Positions 47,706 through 57,188 of a stretch of 64,000 nt of DNA are shown here, in pieces. Within the stretch, counting starts at the first letter, position 1; each line of letters opens with the position of its first letter. The notes beneath the pieces are model-generated. The model was given only the letters and a program-made list of their open reading frames with translations. It had not been told where the DNA came from and made no database searches. The translations under genes were made by a program, and so were the position numbers. Source of the stretch: Lampris incognitus (lineage: Eukaryota > Chordata > Actinopteri > Lampriformes > Lampridae); assembly GCF_029633865.1 (NCBI RefSeq), contig NC_079214.1, forward strand, positions 28,961,333 through 29,025,332, read 5' to 3'.

Positions 47706-49119
47706 CCTAAAGGTTCAAAATGGTCTATTGAATAGTAGGTCTTCATAGTTTTTACTTCTCCTCGCTGTGCTTGCTACTTCCAATTGCTGTTTTCAAGGCT
47801 AAATACCAAAAATTAATTTGAATTCGAAGACCTCACCTCTTTCCTCCCAAGAGGGTGCAAATTCATGCGTGTAGTCCATTTCTTTAAAATGCGTGCTCTG
47901 TATTATTCTGTCATTAATAAACCATCTTAATCACTGAACAACTATTTTCATGCGTGATTCAGGTGACCAATAACAAAGTAGTCAGCAATTATGCCAGAGA
48001 CATCACATACCCAAACAAATGTATTTGGAGACTGAAGATTCCTAGAAACGTACAAACCTTTATAAGTGATGGGGCTATTTGTGGAAGGGAGCAGTTGCTA
48101 TTTCCTGGGCACTATGTATTTGTGTAGCTTGACACATACTGACAAGTTTGATACATATACTGATATGATTATGTGTGTATTATTACTGCCTTATCTTGTA
48201 GCCGTGAAATATTCTTAAATCTTTCAATCAATGGAATAATTGAAAATTATTATCTCACACCTTTTGGCTTTAACTTGATTTCTTGACTTGATTTTGAAAA
48301 TGAGGTCATAGGTTACTTTCACACATAAGTGAATGTAACCTAAGGTTGTAACTCTGTGGACTTTGGCTTCAGTGTGGTAGAAGGATAAATGTGGCAGCAG
48401 ACTTTGTTCTCTGTCTGATAATATTATCTGTTCAGTAAGCCCACAACTTCCTTAAGTTTATAGATTATATTACTGGCCATGTGTTAGCTGTATAGAAATA
48501 CAATGGATAGAGAATGCGCATTGAGCAGAGTCACAGTGTATGCTTAGGATAGAAAGTGTGCATCCTTGTGGTTAAAGGTCTTTATCCCCATAAGTGAAGG
48601 TAACATGCTTGTAGTTTAGGCCTGCGATTAGGCATTTTGAATACTAACTAGACTATTGTGAAGCTTTTGAGGCAGGCAGAAACGACATAGAGGTCTGGTG
48701 ACTTGTTAAAAAAGGCCAGTTGATAAGCACATTACCTCAAGGTGGATGAAGAGACATAGTCTTGTCCAGGTGCTTTTCCTGGTTTTCTCTCTTGATGAAT
48801 CTATTGATTACAATGCAGAGTTTATTACCGGATATGCAGAGCCATTATTCTGAGGGACAATTTGGTTCCCAGCAAAGTGAAAGATCGTACTTCCCGTACT
48901 TCTGCACAGCTCATTCAGTTTTATGTCCCTCTGTAGAAGAGTGTCAGTTTACCAGAAATCTAAACATGGTTGTTAAACTGAATAACTGGAGGCTTAAAAA
49001 AAAACGAAAAACCTCTTCTCAGTTTTTATCCATGGGCTGGAAATGTCTAGTCATTATAATTACTGATGCAATAAAAATGCCTTCCTAATGCTTTTTAATG
49101 GATGCCTTGTCTTTGGCAG
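47706..49119. other. cgref1 intron 2, no further feature
   Basis: AT-rich unique intronic DNA. Confidence 0.5.
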
Positions 49120-49193
49120 ATTGCTAAAGAGTTACATCCAAGCCAATCTGCAGGATGGCCAAGGAGGACCTGAGATCAACACCTGGGAGCAAG
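49120..49193 (+). CDS. cgref1: cgref1 exon 3
   Basis: One base finishes Arg, then 24 codons read LLKSYIQANLQDGQGGPEIN and TWEQ, with one base left over. LLKSYIQ aligns with LLQSYLK of mammalian CGREF1, the helix just before the first EF-hand. The leftover G plus AG of the next exon gives Glu, so the joint reads WEQ-E-VFFLF. The acceptor is CTTTGGCAG (polypyrimidine-poor) and the donor GTAGAC. A longer plus-strand reading that includes 49155-49403 is a shadow frame. Confidence 0.85.
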
Positions 49194-50742
49194 GTAGACA
49201 GCATCACCCAGTTGCCTCTGAATATCCTCACGTATGGTTCGCAATCCCTCTCGTGCTTAGGCGCTCATGTGCAGTTGATATGTTTCAACCTGCACACAAC
49301 TACTGAAACAAGACTAGGTCAAAACCTATGGCTGGGCCATGTATGGTCAATGTCGAAACTGTGGCCAATTTTTTACAGGGATCGTCAGAGGTATTGTCTA
49401 TAATGTGAAATGTGAATTCCCGGGATATTAAATGTTCATCTGCAATTTTCTGTAGTGGTCCCAGTGATATTTGTTAACGTGTACTGAAGTAGCATAATCA
49501 CATGACATGGTTACGCTACGTTCGAGTAAAAGAAAGAACTTAATTGTAATTATACCTATTCTAATTATGTTAACTCTCCCACCTCTTTGATCTGTTTCCA
49601 TCCGCGAATGCCTCGTTTTTCTAAGGTCGATTCCATGGTATGGTCTTGGGATCTTGCCATTGGCACGCTTTTCTACATTGGAACGACAATACAAACAAAT
49701 TTCACGTAGTTGATGACGCAAGTGTACTCTTCTTCTTTGTGTTTGTCACGACCTTACCCGTACCAGAAACCCAATTCATTCTTACCTGCGTATGTATGCG
49801 TATGCACATGTCACATGCGTAGAACAAACCGGGTTTCCACTACGGATCGAGCAGATCGCAAACCAACTAGGTGCATAGCGCCACTTACTGTATCGGGGTG
49901 TGTAGATACACAGGTGTAAGCGGGTACAGAACAACATTACTAATGTGAAAGCTGAGCGAGGGGGGGGGCAATCGTACCCAGCGCAGAGTGATTGTTATTT
50001 GAGGTTCTTTACCTGTGCGCTCTCCCTTATGACTCTCGGCGCACTGAGAGCTGTTTTCTCTCCTACTCTGCGCTATGTTGGACTGTTACGGTGCGTAACC
50101 AGATGCGGAAAGAGCAGCTGAATATTCCGTTCTTAGCGTTTCAGTAATATCCACGAGCAGCAACATCTTCCGTCCGTTAACGTGACTTGGAACAGCTGCG
50201 CAGATTCATTTTGAAAGAGCAACGGCCAATAGGAAACGAACACTTCCGTGTTTACCAGTGACGTCGTTGGTCGGCCGACCAATCATGTAACTTCAGTGAC
50301 GTTGTTGGTAACCTGATCCAGCGGCCCAATCGTGTAACTTGATCACTCAGTCACCCCAAACATGATCACTCTGCCATGGACATTAGCGTTTGCAGGGCTG
50401 GCCCAGTCCAGCCGAAAATGTACTACACACTTCCAGTGGATGACATATTTGTAAAAATCAAACATTTTCCCAAGTTGTTGAAATAGTCTGTACCTTTAAG
50501 CCTCCTCAAGGACCCCACCATGGTAACCATTGCTCTAGTTTCTATTTCAATTCCTTTTACATTGTGATTTGTTGGCCATTAAGTCATCATCACCTGGTAT
50601 AACAAGTAACACAACATTCCTCTACCGAAGGTATTTGCTCTTGATCCTGTCTGAACATTTGTTTAATCACTTCTACGTTTAAAACCTCAAATCAAGGATC
50701 ACTACTATCACATTTTGTAATAGATTGATTGTAATAAATTGA

Positions 50743-50743
<1 letters not shown>
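49194..50743. other. cgref1 intron 3
   Basis: AT-rich except for 49970-50350, which is richer in CpG and holds TGACGTCG, CCAATAGG and CCAATCATG motifs. A poly-G run is at 49962-49969. Confidence 0.45.

Positions 50744-50821
<78 letters not shown>
50744..50821. repeat. (GT)n microsatellite in cgref1 intron 3
   Basis: About 39 GT repeats ending 90 bp before the EF-hand exon. Confidence 0.98.
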
Positions 50822-50824
<3 letters not shown>

Positions 50825-50910
50825 CGCAAAACAATTATGCTTTAGTGCAAACAAATGCCAAAAGTCTTTGGAAATGAAAACACAAGCCCTTCTCCCCATC
50901 TTTGTGTCAG

Positions 50911-51035
50911 AGGTGTTCTTCCTGTTTCGTCTCTATGACTTTGACCGAAGTGGTCACATGGATGGTCTGGAGATGATGAAGCTGTTGTCAGACTATAACT
51001 CCCACAATGCACCAGAAGGACAGGCCAACAAGACG
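50911..51035 (+). CDS. cgref1: cgref1 exon 4 (first EF-hand)
   Basis: Two bases finish Glu, then 41 codons read VFFLFRLYDFDRSGHMDGLE, then MMKLLSDYNSHNAPEGQANKT. The loop DFDRSGHMDGLE is a canonical 12-residue EF-hand: Asp, Asp, Ser at positions 1, 3, 5, Gly at 6, a hydrophobic Met at 8 and Glu at 12, so calcium binding is expected. LFxLYDFDxSGxxDGLE is shared by CGREF1 and its relative MCFD2. The second EF-hand and the acidic tail below point to CGREF1. The acceptor is TTTGTGTCAG and the donor GTGGGTGAGG. The exon ends on a complete codon. Confidence 0.92.
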
Positions 51036-52437
51036 GTGGGTGAGGAAAAGGGTGTGTCAGTGTATATGTGGGTTTAATTAGTGAGCTAGCTGAATGTTCT
51101 TCTACTCCTTATAATTATTCCACCCAATTTTTTGGGGCCCAAACTATTTCCACATACGTTCACCTAGAAACTCCATTCAAACTTTAAAATGTTCAGCCAC
51201 TATTGGAATGGTGGGGCGTTGTTCAGCTTTTTGACATCCTTTACAGTTTTTGAGATATTTAACTTTAATATTGTGGTGATACACATTTAAGGCTAGATTC
51301 ACCAAGGGCTGCTGCTCCTTTAAGGCAGACATTTTAAGGTGCTGACGTAGGCACGGCTTGGGGTTTCCGGGGAGCCATGTTTGCAGCAGCCTAGTGGTTA
51401 GCTGGTTGCCAGGAGGGATTGTGCTGTATCCGTGTTGTTATGTGTGGCGAGTAAACGGAATTGACTCGACTCGATCTCTCCGTTTCCTCATTCCTGCACT
51501 CCCACAATATCAAATGGAATGAATGGTGGAAAGTTTGGCTTTCTAGACATTCATCCAATCTAGCACTCTTCAAGCAGTTACAGACATGAAACATGAAATG
51601 ATAACAGATGATGACATGAAAACTCAAGACACTACAACATTAATACCCAGATGTTCAAATTTTACAAGGCTCTTTACATGTCTCCCAAGTCCGCCTCAAA
51701 AGGTTTTCAACAATTTTGATTTATTTTCAAAAACACCGTTTTTGTGATCTCTTACACCACTGGGTCAACACTACGTACACAGCCAGCACTTAAAAAAAAA
51801 CGTATTTCGCAGATTTTTGGAGATATTAGCAAGCTAAGTTGAAAGAAGGCCTGGCCCAGTAGGAACATTGCTATTGCTTCTTGACATTTTGCTTGATTGT
51901 TATGAAACTTACTATAATTGTTGAAGAGCATGTTGCATAAACATTTTAATATGTATTTGTTATTAACATTAGCGTTAGAGATCAGCATTTGGGTAGGAAT
52001 TACACATTGGGGTCTTCATTGTGTTGTGACAGCTGCTTATAGTGATCACATCCGTCCAGGGCCAGGCTGATATGATCACTATGAGCTGTCATGTCAATCA
52101 CTACTGTAGTGAGACAGATAACTTTTCTGTTTTACTGGAATTACCTGGCTGAAAATCAGCAGCCCTCTGTCAGCTATTCAGCTGTAACAAAATATCAGCA
52201 GTCCGTATAGCAATTGCTGTAATAGTGATCATTAAACAGTCTTCACTGTATTAAATCTAAATTTAAGTATATATATTAAGTGTATGTATTTTTTTATTTT
52301 TTTGAGGGTTTTTGTGCATGTTTGTAATGCATATGCATGAGCAAAGCTAAATATTTTATAATGGTATATTAGAATAATTTTTGACAATCCATCTTTGTTG
52401 TTGCTTATTGTGAGTGTATGTGTGTTAGGGGTTACAG
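51036..52437. other. cgref1 intron 4
   Basis: AT-rich intronic DNA. At 51290-51500 a more GC-rich block ends in GAGTAAACGGAATTGACTCG and may be a solo LTR of unknown family. No other feature is seen. Confidence 0.4.
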
Positions 52438-52539
52438 GTTGTGTCCATGGTAGATTTCTTACTCCAGACGCAGGATCTGAACCAGGATGGTCTGCTTGCC
52501 CCTTCTGAGCTGCTGTCTCTTCCTTTGCATCACACACAG
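52438..52539 (+). CDS. cgref1: cgref1 exon 5 (second EF-hand)
   Basis: Thirty-four codons: [20 protein letters not shown] and then [14 protein letters not shown]. The loop [12 protein letters not shown] has Asp, Asn, Asp at 1, 3, 5, Gly at 6 and Glu at 12, again canonical. Human CGREF1 has VDKVLETQDLNGDGLMTPAE at this place, so the match is specific. The acceptor is GGTTACAG. The donor GTTTGC at 52540 runs within six bases into a CGCA/CA repeat array. Phase 0 at both ends, matching the exons on either side. Confidence 0.92.
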
Positions 52540-52544
52540 GTTTG

Positions 52545-52582
52545 CGCACACACGCACGCTCACGCACATGCACGCACACACA

Positions 52583-52662
<80 letters not shown>
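52545..52662. repeat. (CGCA)n/(CA)n compound array in cgref1 intron 5
   Basis: Starts six bases after the exon 5 donor site, with about 12 GCAC tetranucleotides and then about 15 CA dinucleotides. Confidence 0.97.
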
Positions 52663-52663
<1 letters not shown>

Positions 52664-52967
52664 CTTCCTTTCTGACTCTTATCTCTGAGTTCCTTTCCTT
52701 TTTCTTAAGCTCATTCGAGTGTAGGTAAATATTATCGACTCTGAAAAATACACGTTAAAAACCAGAAGTGGTGTGATTTTACATTAAAAAAAATCAAACA
52801 AAGGTAACCGCAAATAGCCATTTAGCTTGTACACGCTATAATAGTTTAGTTTTCCAATCCTCTGGTTTATAGGTGATTTGTTTTTCTGATGTATGCCTAG
52901 TTTAATTGTTGTACACTCAAAATTCAATTGACTGGAATAGCCTCACCTTGTGCTCTTTACCACACAG

Positions 52968-53315
52968 AACTCTGATAGCAACAATCTACCTCACAAGGAG
53001 CAGGAGATGACAATGGAGAAGCTGCCAAAGGCTGAGGAGGAAGAGAGAGAGGGGAAAGAAGACATAAAAGAGTCAAAGAAAAAAGATGAGGAGACAAGGG
53101 ATGAGGAGACTCAGCGAGATGAAGATCATGGACAGAAGACCCAGCAGGAAGAGGTGGGAACTAAAGAGGAAGTACTACCCAATCATGATGTAAATAGTCA
53201 AGAGTTCCAGGAGCTGGAAGAGGAGGATGGACTACCAGTCCAAGAAACCCCTGAAAAACAAAAGGAGCAAGTCCAACGAGAAGCTCTGGTACATGTGGGA
53301 CAACCAGAGATGTAA
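52968..53315 (+). CDS. cgref1: cgref1 last exon (acidic C-terminus, stop)
   Basis: One hundred and fifteen codons and TAA. Begins NSDSNNLPHKEQEMTMEKLP and continues with a Glu/Lys/Asp/Gln-rich, low-complexity tail (AEEEEREGKEDIKES...) ending VHVGQPEM. CGREF1 in mammals also ends in a long Glu-rich repetitive region of low conservation, so this is assigned by place, phase (acceptor TACCACACAG, phase 0) and composition rather than by residue identity. It is probably disordered and exposed outside the cell. The stop is followed 17 bp later by a CA microsatellite in the 3' untranslated region. Confidence 0.82.
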   Translation, partial: NSDSNNLPHKEQEMTMEKLPKAEEEEREGKEDIKESKKKDEETRDEETQRDEDHGQKTQQEEVGTKEEVLPNHDVNSQEFQELEEEDGLPVQETPEKQKEQVQREALVHVGQPEM

Positions 53316-53331
53316 ACACAGACATATATAA

Positions 53332-53338
53332 ACACACA

Positions 53339-53397
<59 letters not shown>
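53332..53397. repeat. (CA)n microsatellite in cgref1 3' UTR
   Basis: About 30 CA repeats directly after the stop codon. Confidence 0.97.
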
Positions 53398-53398
<1 letters not shown>

Positions 53399-53701
53399 GA
53401 TTACAGATTGAGGCGTGTTCTCACTTTGTGGATACAGCCTGTGGAAGATTGGTGGCACAGTTATCAAATTACAGTAAAACGTCCTGCCCGAACGGTTAAT
53501 TTTATGCTTATCTGTGCAAGTGGTATTTCTCTGGATGGATGAGGATGGGCGTTACTTTCCACTTCAGCAGTATGATAGATTAATGAAAAAGAGATACGGT
53601 GACGTTTCTCCAACAAGCACTTTATCTCAGCGTTGGAAAAAAACGATGTGCACTTACTTTAAAAATTTGCAACCACGGCATTCTTAATAAGATATAACGT
53701 C

Positions 53702-53707
53702 AATAAA
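53702..53707 (+). terminator. Candidate cgref1 polyadenylation signal
   Basis: AATAAA about 390 bp after the stop codon. Other A-rich hexamers occur near 54453 and 54700, so the true site is uncertain. Confidence 0.4.
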
Positions 53708-54870
53708 CCTGTGAATCTGCTAATGATGCCTAGAAAGAATACAAAAAATAATAGCCCAAACAGTGTCCAGAGTAGCAGAATGACAAAGTCCAGTTTTCAA
53801 AATGTCAAGGCATTACAAGGCATAAATCACTGTGAAGTAAAACTGAGGCCATTACTAAATGAGCTTGAAATGTTTGAATTTACTATGTTGGAAGTGTCCC
53901 CTAGATTGACATCTGTAACAATTTTAAATGTTCATTTGCAGATTCTGAACTGTAGTTAACATTGATTATTTTGTTTGCTTTTAATGGGTTTATCATGCCA
54001 CCTGAAAAATTATTTCAATTGCACTTCAGTTTTATATCAATGAAACTTCTGGGGTTCTTAAAAACAAGCTATCTCCTGTCTGTTGTACATTCCCGCCTCC
54101 TCAGCTCTTTGTGCACATGGCATTTTCATCAGTGTTTTGCCTCGTCCAACTCTTTGTGTTTGCATTTATGCACCTAGGGCACTTTTTTTACCTTCCCGTA
54201 TTCACACTGGTAATTTCTGATACAATCCATGTTGTTTATTTCTCAACCAACACAATGCCCAGCAATATTGCCTGATTTTTTAATATAATTCACACCTAAT
54301 GAATAACAAACTCCCTATATTGTTGATGCAGTGTGGGCTCTCATTGCGGTTGGTGGCCCTCTTGTGTGACTAGGCAATTCCTTTGTGGTGATGTGGATGT
54401 GCAAGTTTTGCAAGGTTATGTGCAAGGTCTAAGCAGTTTTAGAACCACAAGAAAATAAAATAAAAATCATGCTCTGTGAGCTCCAGCCTTTCGCTTATTG
54501 GTCTTTTTTCCCCTTCTTTTCAGTTAAGCCATATCAAGGACAAAAGCCCACATTCCAAGTAACACTTGATGTGATGTTATGTTAAAGTAAACTAAACTGA
54601 CCCTTGATCTAAATGTATTTTAACATCACAGATGTAATGACAGGTTTTGTTGTGAATTTGGCTCTAATTTTAGCAGTTACACATATACACACAAATAAAG
54701 CTAATGCTTCTATACATTTTTTTTGTCTTAGTTATACACACATATCTAACTATCACGTGAAAGATATATTTTAAGAGAAATAATTGCGATTTTTCTCAAA
54801 TAAATAAGCAAATTTCCTTGAGAAAACAACTTGGTTGATAGATGATTTATGGCGACGATCAACTTCCGCG
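53708..54870. other. cgref1-efcab2 intergenic DNA
   Basis: AT-rich, no gene seen. The frames at 53711-53959 and 53962-54177 lack any family resemblance. Confidence 0.45.
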
Positions 54871-54879
54871 AAAATGTAT

Positions 54880-54934
54880 CGCGAGGTTGATGCCATACGA
54901 GAGCGCGTATCTAAGCAACCGAAGTAACAACAAC
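54880..54934 (+). promoter_or_regulatory. efcab2 proximal promoter with candidate X-box
   Basis: GTATCTAAGCAAC at 54907-54919 fits the RFX X-box layout: the right half AGCAAC is a perfect RGYAAC and the left half GTATCT is partial. It stands 15 bp before the start codon, in a CpG-containing stretch (CTTCCGCGAAAATGTATCGC, GAGAGCGCGT). RFX factors drive many motile-cilium genes, and DRC8 is one by function. Confidence 0.45.
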
Positions 54935-54959
54935 ATGGCGAAAGACATGAGACTCGCAG
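54935..54959 (+). CDS. efcab2: efcab2 (DRC8) coding exon 1
   Basis: ATGGCGAAAGACATG opens eight codons (MAKDMRLA) plus one base, then donor GTTTGT. The leftover G plus AG of the next exon gives Glu, reading A-E-VHKRIGEAFEVFD, against AEFHKKIKEAFEVFD in mammals. That is why this ATG is chosen: the Kozak context (ACAACATGG) is good, and a CpG-rich upstream region fits a promoter. EFCAB2/DRC8 is a small EF-hand subunit of the nexin-dynein regulatory complex of motile cilia and flagella. Confidence 0.78.
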
Positions 54960-55592
54960 GTTTGTACGAATGATTTGTGCTTCACAGTTAGTGGCGTTTT
55001 AAACAGCTTCGTTATTTAGTGAAACGTTCTTCGGAAAAGTGAAAAACACCATCGTTTTTCTTCTGTCGCCTGGTTCGTGTGGCAAATTAACGCAAAGTTC
55101 GTCAACTCTCGAATCCTGAAGACTTTAAGACGCAAACTTATCCTGTAAACTTTTGATCAGTTGGCGTATTTACGATAATAGCTAATCGGCAGAAATACTT
55201 AACACGGGCGTTTTTGGACAACCGTTGCCCATTTTAAAAGTTACTCTATTTTCCAAGAGATTCAACAACGCTTAAAAGCTAAAAATCAGGTTCAAATTTA
55301 TTTTTGTTCTGAGTTGGGGAAGGCGCTCACACAACAGCGCTGGTGACTCGGTTTCTTTCTTCTTCTTTTTCAACTTGATCTCAGGGATGATGATCAAACG
55401 CCATTCACCGGTATCAGCCCAGACATCAGTAAATTAAACAGAAATGACCTTCCTCTTCTTACATTCATTCATTCAGTCAGTCAGTCAGCCAGTCAGTCAG
55501 CCAGTCACTCATTAAGTCACAGTTCTAATATTGGCTAGATTAATATTGACATTTACAATGCCTTTTGCCTTTGCTGTCTGTGGGTCTATAAG
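54960..55592. other. efcab2 intron 1
   Basis: CpG-containing near exon 1. CAGT-type short repeats at 55467-55512. Nothing else. Confidence 0.5.
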
Positions 55593-55662
55593 AGGTCCAT
55601 AAAAGAATTGGTGAAGCTTTTGAAGTGTTTGACCACCAGCTCAACAAAACTGTCGATGTTAG
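55593..55662 (+). CDS. efcab2: efcab2 exon 2 (first EF-hand, first half)
   Basis: Two bases finish Glu9, then 22 codons: VHKRIGEAFEVFDHQLNKTV and DV, with two bases of Arg32 left. EAFEVFDHxxNxTVDVR is almost identical to mammalian EFCAB2. The loop starts at Asp22 and its 12th residue is the Glu at the start of the next exon. Position 3 is Gln (Glu in mammals), which is poor for calcium, so this loop may be structural. The acceptor is GTCTATAAG (no strong pyrimidine tract) and the donor GTGAGT. Confidence 0.93.
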
Positions 55663-55905
55663 GTGAGTCCATTCAGTATAATTATTGTGCCAATGTAGGT
55701 TTAATCTCACCCTGTTTGGTCCCTGACTAATAACCATGTTCTGTATGGGATTAAAACAGAAGAAAACCTCGTCTCAAAAACACCAGTTTGACGTGATAAA
55801 AGACTTATTTTTGGCCCTTATGAAACAAAACGTCTTGAATTGGAGATAATGTGTATATCTACTTATGCTATCCTAACCTTTTATTGTCGGTCATCGGCCT
55901 ACATT

Positions 55906-56185
55906 TTATTTTTATTTTATTACTTTATTGGTCCCCGTGGGGAAATTCTTCCTCCGCATTTAACCCATGCTCCCGTGTAGCTAGGAGCAGCGGGCAGCCG
56001 CCGTGCAGCGCCCGGGGACCAACTCCAGTTCGTCTTACCATGCCTCCCTCGGTCAGGGCCACAGACAGGAGTATTAACCTTAACATGCATGTCTTTTTGA
56101 TGGTGGTGGAAACCGGAGCACCCGGAGAAAACCCACGCAGACACGGGGAGAACATGCAAACTCCACACAGAAAGGACCTGGGATG
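55906..56185 (-). mobile_element. SINE/LINE-tail element in efcab2 intron 2
   Basis: Read in reverse it has the SINE A-like block GTTTGCATGTTCTCCCCGTG...GGTGCTCCGGTTTCC, then a different body (GTTAATACTCCTGTCTGTGG, GAATTTCCCCACGGGGACC). Its head end is joined to its own inverted copy (next entry). Confidence 0.65.
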
Positions 56186-56240
56186 ACCCCCCCCCCCCAA
56201 GTCCTTTCTGTGTGGAGTTTGCAAGTTCTCCCCGTGTCTG
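56138..56240. repeat. 40-bp perfect-stem fold-back at SINE end
   Basis: 56138-56177 (CAGACACGGGGAGAAC...AAAGGAC) pairs with 56201-56240, one mismatch in 40, around a 23-bp loop with a poly-C run. Confidence 0.9.
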
Positions 56241-56510
56241 AGTCCATCCCTTTAATCTGTTGCAATGTTTTGAGACAGAGTCTGGCACCATATAGAAGTA
56301 TTGCATGTGCTGAACATTAAAATGGCCAATCATAGCTGGCTTCCAGTGGAGATTGATGAAAAACTGCCCGTGTTTGTTGTTTGTAATCTTTCATGCAGTT
56401 TTACCCCATTGTAAACAATCTATGTTAAGGCAAGTAGTTAATAAACGGTACAGATTTTTTTTAATCAAGAAAAGCTGCCTAGAATAATTTACACTGTTTT
56501 TGTGTCCTAG

Positions 56511-56583
56511 GGAAATTGGAACAATCATTCGCTCACTGGGCTGCTTCCCCACTGAGGCGGAGCTGCATGACATCATAGCTGAG
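56511..56583 (+). CDS. efcab2: efcab2 exon 3 (end of first EF-hand)
   Basis: One base finishes Arg32, then 24 codons: EIGTIIRSLGCFPTEAELHD and IIAE. Mammalian EFCAB2 reads EIGTIIRSLGCCPTEGELHDLIAE here, so identity is very high. The segment is the exiting helix of EF-hand 1 and the helix that enters the second, degenerate hand. The acceptor is TGTGTCCTAG and the donor GTTCGA (weak). Phase 0 at the end. Confidence 0.95.
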
Positions 56584-57007
56584 GTTCGACTAGTCTTCTT
56601 ATTCATAGTATGGGTAAATGAACTGATCATCCAACCCATGAAACCATCCATCGGTCACCTTACTAAATGACAGTGAAGGGAAGAAAGGAGAGCAAGGCTT
56701 TCCTCATCCACCTTCCAGGGAAATATGAATAATTACGACCCAGTTTTCATGATGATATATTGGGATCACCATAACAAAGCATCATCTCAAGATTAAATAT
56801 AGTACTTCTTGTTTAAATACTGTAACTCAGTGAGAGGTGTTAGGATCAGCAGATAAAGTGTAGGTGCGTGATCAAAGAAGGTTGAATTAGTTCATCTGGA
56901 TACAACATATATTGAGAGATATGTCTCATCACTCAACTAAGTGACATCTTCAGTCTAAACTGACTGCGGGTATCCCCACCCCTTATAAACAATACAGTAC
57001 AATACAG
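56584..57007. other. efcab2 intron 3, first part
   Basis: Unique DNA to about 56860, then a repeat (GTTCATCTGGATACAACATA, CTAAACTGACTGCGGGTATC) often found at ends of fish retroposons. Confidence 0.4.
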
Positions 57008-57188
57008 TTGCATAACGACCGAAACCAACAACCAGTTTCATATGCAAATATGGGTGTGACCATCAATTAGAGCTTCAAAGGTCATGTGTAGTATTCACAG
57101 AGGACTAGGGAATATTGCAATCACAGCATTGTAAGATGGCGACAGATGTATAACAACCGAAATCTATGACCATTTTCATATGCAAATA

